Of a stretch of DNA of 36,629 nt, positions 31,067 through 36,629 are shown piece by piece. The DNA lies in contig DJOE01000003.1 in the NCBI GenBank assembly GCA_002438405.1, forward strand, positions 1 through 36,629. The letters are read 5' to 3'. Position 1 is the first letter of the stretch. Each line of letters opens with the position of its first letter. Source of the stretch: Cyanobacteria bacterium UBA6446. GTDB taxonomy: Bacteria > Cyanobacteriota > Vampirovibrionia > Gastranaerophilales > Gastranaerophilaceae. A program made the position numbers and the translations under genes. The notes beneath the pieces were generated by a model. It was not told the DNA's origin, did not search any database, and was given only the letters and a program-made list of their open reading frames with translations.

Positions 31067-32067
31067 TATACGTATCTTTCTTCTTCTTTAAGTTTTCTAT
31101 TCATTAATTTAGATAACAATTGTTCCGGAGTAATATCAGTATAAACAGCTTCATAAATTGCATTAGAAACAGGAACTTCAATATCAAATTTCTTAGCTAA
31201 TTCACAAATTGCTTTTGATGTTTTAACCCCCTCAGCCACAGAACCCAATTCCGCTAAAATATCATTGATTTTCTTACCTTTAGCAAGCATTGACCCAACG
31301 GTATAGTTTCTTGACATTGGAGAAGAACAAGTTGCAATCAAATCGCCCATGCCAGAAAGTCCGTATAATGTTGACGGATTAGCACCAAGCTTGATACTTA
31401 CTCTTATAATTTCTGCCATACCACGAGTCAAAAGAGTTCCAGCACAATTGTCACCCAAATCCATAGTATGAGCGAATCCTGAAGCAATCGCAATTACGTT
31501 TTTCAAACTTCCACCTAATTCTACGCCAATTACATCTGTATTTGTGTACAATCTGAATTTGTTCGGAACATTACAAGCTTTTTGAACAAATTGAGCTGTT
31601 TCAATATCTTCGCAAGCAACACATGCTGCAGTCGGTTTACCTTGAAGAACTTCTTTGGCTAATGTTGGACCAGATAAAACAACTAATTTTTGTTCCGGTA
31701 AAACATCTTTTATAACTTGTGACATTCTCATAAGTGACGGTAATTCAATACCTTTTGAAGCATTAACAAGAATTTGTTCAGGTTTAATTCCTGCATGTTT
31801 TAAATGTTCACAAACATCACGAGTACCGGAAGTCGCAATTACAGACAAAATAATATCAGCATCTTTAATTGCACTTGCTAAATCTGAAGTTATTTCTACT
31901 TTACTATCAAGTTGAACTTCTAATGGTTTTGAAGCATGTTTATTTTCTCTCAAATCTTGAGAAATATCCTGTTCTCTTCCCCATACGGTAATATTTTCAA
32001 AGTTATTAGTTAAAAGCCATGCTAAAGTTAACCCCCAACACCCTGCTCCAAGAACTGTTAATTTCAT
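31066..32067 (-). CDS. gpsA: glycerol-3-phosphate dehydrogenase [NAD(P)+]
   Basis: GpsA makes sn-glycerol 3-phosphate from dihydroxyacetone phosphate for membrane lipid synthesis. The 333-aa protein starts with GAGCWGLTLA (residues 7-16), has VTVWGREQD early on, SKGIE near residue 105, SGPTLAKEV, and the catalytic lysine region GGSLKNVIAIASGF. LSGMGDLIATCSSPMSRNYTVG is the C-terminal signature. AAAGGAG supports ATG 32067. It starts 11 bases after the murQ stop and overlaps the RicT gene by one base, so the unit is an operon. Secure. Confidence 0.97.
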   Translation of the reverse strand: MKLTVLGAGCWGLTLAWLLTNNFENITVWGREQDISQDLRENKHASKPLEVQLDSKVEITSDLASAIKDADIILSVIATSGTRDVCEHLKHAGIKPEQILVNASKGIELPSLMRMSQVIKDVLPEQKLVVLSGPTLAKEVLQGKPTAACVACEDIETAQFVQKACNVPNKFRLYTNTDVIGVELGGSLKNVIAIASGFAHTMDLGDNCAGTLLTRGMAEIIRVSIKLGANPSTLYGLSGMGDLIATCSSPMSRNYTVGSMLAKGKKINDILAELGSVAEGVKTSKAICELAKKFDIEVPVSNAIYEAVYTDITPEQLLSKLMNRKLKEEERYV

Positions 32068-32078
32068 TTCCTCTCCTT

Positions 32079-32972
32079 TTATACTAAACTTTCCGGCTTG
32101 ATAATTTTTCTCAACACCCCACCGTGTTTCTTTAATTCAAGTCGTGCTTTTTCAGCATCAAGTTTCATTTGAATCATAATAATTGATGTTTTGATTTCCC
32201 AATCACATTTTAATAATGCTGCAAGAGCCTCACTATTAGTTACACCTGCGATTTGAGAAACAATTCTAATTGCCCTATCTTTAAGCTTTTCATTTACTGC
32301 TTTAAGGTCAATCATAAAGTTTTCATACGTTTTACCAATTTTAATCATAGCACCGGTAGATAGCATATTCAAAATCATTTTTTGAGCAGTACCCGCTTTA
32401 AGTCTGCTTGAACCTGCAATAACTTCCGGTCCAACTTCTGCACAAATTACAAGTCCTGCATCTTCTGCGATATGACCTTTAGAGTTACATGTTACAGCAA
32501 TTGTAGCAGCACCAACTTCATCGGCTTTTTCTAAAACACCAAGTAAATATTTTGGATTTCCACTTGCAGAAATTACAACGCAAACATCTTTTTCCGTAAG
32601 AACACTTGCATCTTCTTTTCCTGCTTCAAAATTATCTTCTGCCCCCTCAGCAGCATTTCTGATAGCTTTTTCACCACCTGCAATGATTCCCTGAACCATT
32701 GTAGGGTCAACACTGAAAGTAGGAGGGCATTCAGAAGCATCTAAAATTCCAAGTCTTCCTGATGTTCCAGCGCCAAAGTAAAACAATCTTCCACCTTTTA
32801 GAAATGCCTTTGCAATAACATCAATTGCTGCAGCAATATTAGGAGCTTCATCTCCAACAACTTTTGCAACAATTTGATCTTCTTCGTTCATTTTTCTAAC
32901 CATATCAATGGTAGATAACAAATCGATGTCTTTTGTGTTTTCATTTCTGTACTCGGTAATAACTTCTGCCAT
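32079..32972 (-). CDS. murQ: N-acetylmuramic acid 6-phosphate etherase
   Basis: MurQ cleaves the lactyl ether of MurNAc 6-phosphate to GlcNAc 6-phosphate during recycling of wall sugars. The SIS-fold motifs are GAGTSGRLGILDASECPPTF near residue 67 and SASGNPKYLLG; AGSSRLKAGTAQKMILNMLSTGAMI is the family signature. The length is 297 aa from ATG 32972, set by AAAGGAG seven bases upstream. A longer frame to 33008 lacks a ribosome site. It sits between ribH and gpsA, with no anhydro-MurNAc kinase or PTS permease nearby. Secure on family. Confidence 0.96.
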   Translation of the reverse strand: MAEVITEYRNENTKDIDLLSTIDMVRKMNEEDQIVAKVVGDEAPNIAAAIDVIAKAFLKGGRLFYFGAGTSGRLGILDASECPPTFSVDPTMVQGIIAGGEKAIRNAAEGAEDNFEAGKEDASVLTEKDVCVVISASGNPKYLLGVLEKADEVGAATIAVTCNSKGHIAEDAGLVICAEVGPEVIAGSSRLKAGTAQKMILNMLSTGAMIKIGKTYENFMIDLKAVNEKLKDRAIRIVSQIAGVTNSEALAALLKCDWEIKTSIIMIQMKLDAEKARLELKKHGGVLRKIIKPESLV

Positions 32973-33017
32973 ATCCAACTCCTTTTTCGAAGATTTGAAA
33001 AACTTCAAACTTCAAAA

Positions 33018-33482
33018 CTACACTAATTTAACCAAATTTGCCATTTCAATTGCAGTTTTAGCTGCGTCAGAACCTTTATTGCCAGCTTTAGTACCAGCTC
33101 TTTCAATTGCTTGTTCAATATTATCGGTTGTAAGAACACCAAAAATCACAGGAACACCTGTTTGTAAACTTACTTGCGCAACTCCTTTTGAAACTTCTGC
33201 TGATACGAAATCAAAATGAGGAGTTGAACCTTTAATAACCGCACCAAGAGTAATAACGGCATTATATTTGCCGGATTTAGCACATTTTAAAGCTATAACA
33301 GGAATTTCAAAAGCCCCAGGAACTTTAACAACATCAATATTATCTGAATTTACACCATGTCTTACAAGTTCATCAATCGCACCTGATAAAAGCTTTGAAC
33401 CAATAAAATCATTAAATCTGGAAATAATTATACAAAATTTATCTTCATTAGTTGTTGTTAATTGACCTTCAAATGTCTTCAT
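33018..33482 (-). CDS. ribH: 6,7-dimethyl-8-ribityllumazine synthase
   Basis: RibH makes the riboflavin precursor lumazine from a ribityl-pyrimidine and dihydroxybutanone phosphate. The 154-aa protein is of normal length. ISRFN binds the substrate ring near residue 20, PGAFEIP is at 55-61, and GAVIKGSTPHFDFV (80-93) holds the catalytic His89. GVLTTDNIEQAIERAGTKAGNKG is the C-terminal phosphate-binding part. AAAGGAG sets ATG 33482. It is the first gene of the ribH-murQ-gpsA-ricT unit. No other rib genes and no FMN riboswitch are seen upstream (only 51 bases separate it from the CcdA gene). Secure. Confidence 0.97.
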   Translation of the reverse strand: MKTFEGQLTTTNEDKFCIIISRFNDFIGSKLLSGAIDELVRHGVNSDNIDVVKVPGAFEIPVIALKCAKSGKYNAVITLGAVIKGSTPHFDFVSAEVSKGVAQVSLQTGVPVIFGVLTTDNIEQAIERAGTKAGNKGSDAAKTAIEMANLVKLV

Positions 33483-33533
33483 TATACTTTCTCCTTTGAG
33501 TATCCCTACCTTTGCATGATACTATATACAAGG

Positions 33534-34232
33534 TTATTTTACAAGGATAGCACCAAAAATCTTATAAAAAATATATAATGAAACAAGGATTAGCAAAAAT
33601 CCACTGACTTTCATGATTTTATCTGAAATATCATAAAACTTGGAACTAGTTTTGATTTTAGATGTTAAGAAACCTGCAATAATTAAAATCAAACCTTGCC
33701 CCACAGAAAATAAGAATAGCATTATTACTGCATAACTAATCTTGGCAGACATTGAAGCAAATGCCATAATACTTGCCAAAATTGGAGTTGAACAAGGTGT
33801 TCCGATTAGTGCAAAAACCGCACCTAATAATAAAGGATAGACAAAATCATTACTAAAATTATTTTTAGGAATTTCTTTGATAATTACAGGCATATTAAAA
33901 TCAATTACACCCACGATTTTTAAACCCATTATCAAAATAACAGAAGCAATAACAAGTGCAAAATAAGGGTTACCGACAAACATTTTACCAGTCAATGCAC
34001 AAATTGCACCAATAACAGAAAAAACTAAACCTGTACCAAGAACAAAAAATATCATTTGTACAAGTGTTTTCATCGGTTTTTCATCAGAGCAACCTCCAAC
34101 ATACCCGATAATCAATGGCAACATTGACAATGAGCACGGTGAAATTGATGAAATTAAACCACCCAAAAAAGAAGCTCCAAATAATATATATATACTTGTT
34201 TGACTAGAAAAAAGTTGTGTAAGATTTTCCAT
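33534..34232 (-). CDS. CcdA/DsbD-like thiol-disulfide transporter, 232 aa
   Basis: CcdA-type membrane proteins carry reducing power across the inner membrane to periplasmic thioredoxin-like partners. The 232-aa protein has about six membrane segments and the two characteristic cysteines: SPCSLSMLPL (Cys33) and GTPCSTPIL (near residue 145). The FVYPLLLGAVFALIGTP segment is typical. It follows the thioredoxin-fold gene with a one-base stop/start overlap (TAATG), so they form a two-gene redox unit. There is no cytochrome c gene here, so a general thiol-reducing role is more likely than cytochrome assembly. Confidence 0.92.
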   Translation of the reverse strand: MENLTQLFSSQTSIYILFGASFLGGLISSISPCSLSMLPLIIGYVGGCSDEKPMKTLVQMIFFVLGTGLVFSVIGAICALTGKMFVGNPYFALVIASVILIMGLKIVGVIDFNMPVIIKEIPKNNFSNDFVYPLLLGAVFALIGTPCSTPILASIMAFASMSAKISYAVIMLFLFSVGQGLILIIAGFLTSKIKTSSKFYDISDKIMKVSGFLLILVSLYIFYKIFGAILVK

Positions 34233-34621
34233 TATTTTAAACCTTTAATATCATTTTCTAATTCTGCCGCAGGAATTGCTGATTCAATACGTTTAGATTG
34301 AGTTCCATCAGAATTCAACATAATAACCGTTGGAACAAGAGTTACATTGTATTTTTTGATTAAATTGTTATTCATATCTTTTCTGCTATCAACAATAACT
34401 TCTGTATAATTTACTTTGTCTTGATATTTAGGGAAAACTTGCTTGAATGTCTTGTTAATTTCTTGACATTCAAGACACATAGTTGAAGTAAATTTTATAA
34501 TAGTTGGCTTGCCACTGGCTTGAGCAACATTAGAAGTATCTTGTTTAAAAGTTAAACCGAAAAATGCTAAAATCGGAATTATCAAAATAGCAAGAATTGT
34601 TAAAATCGTCTTTTTGTCCAT
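34232..34621 (-). CDS. membrane-anchored thioredoxin-fold protein, 129 aa
   Basis: It has an N-terminal membrane helix at about residues 5-24, then a thioredoxin fold: PTIIKFTSTMCLECQEINKTF with the redox pair Cys49-Leu-Glu-Cys52, VDSRKDMNNNLIKKYNVTLVPTVIMLNSDG with the cis-Pro loop VTLVPT. This is a periplasm-facing partner for the adjacent CcdA-like transporter, probably passing electrons to disulfides of exported proteins. The prepilin-like proteins encoded nearby are cysteine-rich and could be clients; that is inference. AAGGAGAG supports ATG 34621. Confidence 0.92.
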   Translation of the reverse strand: MDKKTILTILAILIIPILAFFGLTFKQDTSNVAQASGKPTIIKFTSTMCLECQEINKTFKQVFPKYQDKVNYTEVIVDSRKDMNNNLIKKYNVTLVPTVIMLNSDGTQSKRIESAIPAAELENDIKGLK

Positions 34622-34700
34622 AATTCTCTCCTTACTTATATATAATATATTATTATAAACAAGGAGAAAGTTTTACAATTATCCGACTGGAGGAAAGAAA

Positions 34701-35774
34701 TTAATCTTTAACGCATTCAATCACACCACCGCCAAGGACAGTGTCTTCATCATAGAATACTGCGGATTGTCCTATCGCAATTGATTTTTGAAATTCGTCA
34801 AAATCAACTTGAACCTTACCGTCTTCAATCGGAGTTAAGGTTACCGGAGTTGGTTGTTGAGTTGAACGAATTTTGGCAGTTGCCTTACGTGGTTCTGTCA
34901 AGTTCTCAATCGCAATCCAATTGATATTATCAGCAATCAATGTTTTTTTGAAAGTCTTGTCTTTTGGTCCGATTACAACTTCATTTGTATCTTTTTTAAG
35001 TTCAAGTACATATAACGGTTCAGTTGAAGAAATTCCAATACCTTTTCTTTGTCCGATTGTGTAATTCCAAATACCTTTATGAGTACCCAAAACTTTTCCG
35101 TTCAAATCTACAATATTACCCTCTTTTTCTTTAACACCAAGAAGTTCATTGTAATCACCATCATAAAAATCTTGACTATCCGGTTTTTCAGCGACTTCAA
35201 GTCCGTTTTCTTTTGCGATTTCACGGATTTGCTCTTTAGTATAATTGCCAAGCGGGAGAATAATATTTTTTAGTTGTTCTTGCTTTAATCTATACAAAAA
35301 GTAAGATTGGTCTTTGTGTGGAGCAATTCCTCTTTTTAATAAAAATCGACCGTTTTCTTCAACAACTCTTGCATAGTGCCCTGTTGCAAATTTGTCAAAA
35401 TCAATTCCATTTTCCTTTGCAATTTGTGGTAACACGCCAAATTTTACTCGTGCATTACACCAAACACAAGGATTCGGGGTACGACCTTGAATATATTCGG
35501 ATTTAAAGTTTTCAAGGACAATTCTCTCATACTGTTCAACACAATCGAAAACATAGTACGGAATACCAATTTGTTTTGCAATTTCTCTAGCTGCTTCAAT
35601 GTCTTCTTTTTCGTCAGGACCGTAACACGCATTTTTGTGGCTTGATTTTGCAGCCATTCCGTTTTTGCCCCAAATAGACATTGTTGCACCAATAACTTCA
35701 TGTCCCTCTTTTTTTAGAAGTAAAGCTGCAACAGAAGAATCCACTCCACCTGATAATCCGACTAATATTTTCAT
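34701..35774 (-). CDS. mnmA: tRNA-specific 2-thiouridylase MnmA, variant with CxxC and no second catalytic cysteine motif
   Basis: MnmA adds sulfur at uridine 34 of Lys, Glu and Gln tRNAs. The 357-aa protein has the PP-loop GLSGGVDSS (residues 6-14), NPCVWCNARVKFG with Cys103 and Cys106, TGHYARV, KDQSYFLY and GTHKGIWNYTIGQRKG. In the usual SQDICF segment, residues 200-207 read SQDFYDGD, so the second catalytic Cys (Cys199 in Escherichia) is missing. Cys50, Cys103 and Cys106 could instead hold an iron-sulfur cluster. The AAAGGA before ATG 35774 is good. Probably a single-gene unit. The family is secure; the chemistry is inferred. Confidence 0.95.
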   Translation of the reverse strand: MKILVGLSGGVDSSVAALLLKKEGHEVIGATMSIWGKNGMAAKSSHKNACYGPDEKEDIEAAREIAKQIGIPYYVFDCVEQYERIVLENFKSEYIQGRTPNPCVWCNARVKFGVLPQIAKENGIDFDKFATGHYARVVEENGRFLLKRGIAPHKDQSYFLYRLKQEQLKNIILPLGNYTKEQIREIAKENGLEVAEKPDSQDFYDGDYNELLGVKEKEGNIVDLNGKVLGTHKGIWNYTIGQRKGIGISSTEPLYVLELKKDTNEVVIGPKDKTFKKTLIADNINWIAIENLTEPRKATAKIRSTQQPTPVTLTPIEDGKVQVDFDEFQKSIAIGQSAVFYDEDTVLGGGVIECVKD

Positions 35775-35880
35775 TATAATCCTTTCAAATTTATCTATAT
35801 TAAAAGTTATTCGCTATACCGAAAGATATATCAATAATTAAATTATAAGAATATAAATAAATCAAGTGGAGGAGAAAATT

Positions 35881-36207
35881 TTAGCTAAAACTTTTCATTA
35901 TATTATAAATAATTTGCAATTTATCAGAATCTGTTTTTATAAAATCAAGCTTTTTTAAAATATAAGAATATTTGTCTTCTTCTGAAATATTATCAACAAA
36001 AGTAAAGATATCTTGAGGTTTAACATTAAAAATTTCAATAATTTTTTCTAAAGTTTGCGCAGTCATAAAAGCATTTCCACGTTCAATACTACTTAGGGTA
36101 TTAGTTGCAATACCAATTTTTTCAGCAAGTTGTTCTTGACTGAAACCCTTGATTTTGCGGTATTTTTTAATCTTTTCACCTAGTTGTTTTTGAATATAAC
36201 TCTTCAT
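35881..36207 (-). CDS. XRE-family regulator with helical C-terminal tail, 108 aa
   Basis: A Cro/C1-type helix-turn-helix lies at residues 10-60: LGEKIKKYRKIKGFSQEQLAEKIGIATNTLSSIERG, then AQTLEKIIEIFNVKPQDIF. It is followed by a helical tail (about 75-108) ending in KLQIIYNIMKSF, which matches the paralog at 20335. GAAGAG precedes the ATG weakly, and TATAAT lies on the minus strand about 20-25 bases further upstream. It is divergent from a prepilin-like gene at 36343, the third such pair in the window. The spacer has two ACATGT palindromes over the prepilin promoter, so this protein is the obvious candidate to bind there. Confidence 0.92.
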   Translation of the reverse strand: MKSYIQKQLGEKIKKYRKIKGFSQEQLAEKIGIATNTLSSIERGNAFMTAQTLEKIIEIFNVKPQDIFTFVDNISEEDKYSYILKKLDFIKTDSDKLQIIYNIMKSFS

Positions 36208-36258
36208 ATCTCTTCAAAACTAATTATATCAATATAATGGGTTAATCTAACAATGTTA

Positions 36259-36279
36259 AACATGTTGAAAATACATGTA
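36259..36279. promoter_or_regulatory. paired ACATGT palindromes, candidate XRE operator
   Basis: AACATGTT (36259-36266) and TACATGTA (36272-36279) are two 8-bp palindromes 13 bp apart centre to centre. They use the same ACAT/ATGT half-site as the repeats before the paralogous XRE gene at 20335. They cover the -35 and spacer of the prepilin promoter. Confidence 0.5.
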
Positions 36280-36293
36280 AAACATGGTATTAA
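36265..36293 (+). promoter_or_regulatory. promoter of the 36343 prepilin gene
   Basis: TTGAAA (36265-36270), a 17-base spacer and TATTAA (36288-36293) would start the message near 36300, 43 bases before the ATG. Confidence 0.45.
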
Positions 36294-36342
36294 TTATTTA
36301 AATACAACAAGGAATTTCTATTGGAAAAGAAAGGGAAATAAC

Positions 36343-36629
36343 ATGAAACCACTTATGGACTTAAAAAATTGTTCCCTCACCCATTTATGGGATAGGGTTA
36401 GAGTGAGGTTTGCTACGCACGTAGATATACCGACAACAAAGGTGAAACTTGCTTTTACATTGGCTGAGGTTCTAATCACTCTTGGCATTATCGGAATTGT
36501 TGCGGCGATGACAATTCCAAATTTAATAACAACACATCAAAAGAAAGTAACTGTTACAAGATTAGAAAAGAGTATTTCTGTTCTAAATCAAGCATACAAA
36601 CTTTCTATTGCAGAACAAGGACAACCGGA
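36343..36629 (+). CDS. prepilin-like protein with type IV leader, 5' part only (cut by the window end)
   Basis: It begins MKPLMDLKNCSLTHLWDRV and runs in frame to the window edge (95 full codons). AFTLAEVLITLGIIGIVAAM gives the prepilin helix with Glu at mature position 5; PNLITTHQKK follows, as in the gene at 20790. The leader before FTLAE is 36 residues, longer than the 8-25 of the other three, because of a higher-GC block (about 36371-36425) with nested inverted repeats. The AAGGG ribosome site, eight bases before ATG 36343, argues that translation really starts upstream of that block. A GTG at 36441 next to AAAGG would give a shorter leader but leaves no spacing. It is divergent from the 108-aa XRE gene. 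Confidence 0.85.
   Translation, partial: MKPLMDLKNCSLTHLWDRVRVRFATHVDIPTTKVKLAFTLAEVLITLGIIGIVAAMTIPNLITTHQKKVTVTRLEKSISVLNQAYKLSIAEQGQP
36374..36408. repeat. palindromic element inside the prepilin leader
   Basis: CCTCAC (36375-36380) pairs with GTGAGG (36403-36408), and inside it CCCAT-TT-ATGGG (36380-36391) forms a second hairpin. A further small hairpin, CTACG-CA-CGTAG (36413-36424), follows. Base composition is clearly higher in G+C than the flanks. The frame stays open, adding an Arg-rich stretch (LTHLWDRVRVRFA) to the leader, as is known for protein-coding palindromic elements in Rickettsia. Whether it recurs elsewhere cannot be told from this window. Confidence 0.5.

Noticed and set aside
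32973..33008. Longer N-terminus for MurQ
   Set aside because: AAAGGAG is perfectly placed for the ATG at 32972, and the extra residues do not match the family N-terminus.
33483..33533. FMN riboswitch before ribH
   Set aside because: Only 51 bases separate ribH from the upstream CcdA-like gene, too short for an FMN aptamer, and none of its conserved pieces are visible.
1..36629. tRNA, rRNA, CRISPR array, insertion sequence, integrase or prophage genes
   Set aside because: I looked for cloverleaf-type sequence, regularly spaced repeats, transposase or integrase motifs and phage structural genes and saw none.

Overview
The window is a 36.6 kb chromosomal segment from an AT-rich bacterium (roughly one third G+C by eye). 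It most resembles a gut-type Melainabacteria/Vampirovibrionia lineage (Gastranaerophilales), the non-photosynthetic sisters of Cyanobacteria. That placement is an inference. It rests on scattered single genes for large prepilin-like proteins with an FTLAE(V/I)(L/M)(I/V)T leader, a cyanobacterial-style minCDE cluster, several proteins with an N-terminal (S/N)F(K/G)(G/A/M) motif that I associate with this group, and low-GC housekeeping genes. No rRNA, tRNA, CRISPR array, insertion sequence or prophage was seen. No gap between genes exceeds 300 bases.

Layout. 1-5.4 kb: a prepilin-like gene, a large unknown membrane protein (minus), trmFO (plus) and a small unknown protein (minus). 5.4-10.8 kb: mutS (minus), a membrane-anchored unknown and a 656-aa protein with helical ends. 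10.8-14.5 kb: a small XRE regulator divergent from a prepilin-like gene, a MATE exporter and rarA. 14.5-20.3 kb: an orphan solute-binding protein, a zinc dehydrogenase, a cytoplasmic 5'-nucleotidase-like enzyme, ndk, spmA-spmB and a zinc-ribbon protein. 20.3-22.0 kb: a second XRE/prepilin divergent pair and a short relative of the 656-aa protein. 22.1-26.7 kb: fusA, an unknown, an SDR reductase, secG and an NrtR-type regulator (all minus). 26.9-30.1 kb: a glucosaminidase-like protein and minC-minD-minE. 30.1-35.8 kb (minus): ribH-murQ-gpsA-ricT, a thioredoxin/CcdA pair and mnmA. 35.9-36.6 kb: a third XRE/prepilin divergent pair, the prepilin running off the end.

Most of the content is core: tRNA modification (trmFO, mnmA), DNA repair (mutS, rarA), translation (fusA), nucleotide, cofactor and wall metabolism, and division-site placement. 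The unusual layer is regulatory and cell-surface. Three of the four prepilin-like genes sit head to head with their own XRE repressor-like gene, with inverted repeats lying on the prepilin promoter. Several genes have a promoter placed so that the ATG would be the first transcribed base (trmFO, rarA, and both members of one XRE/prepilin pair), which predicts leaderless mRNAs. A recurring TAATATTTNNTAACA-type element, readable as 10-bp-period direct repeats like the cyanobacterial RpaB (HLR1) box, lies upstream of five to six transcription units dominated by surface, wall and division genes.
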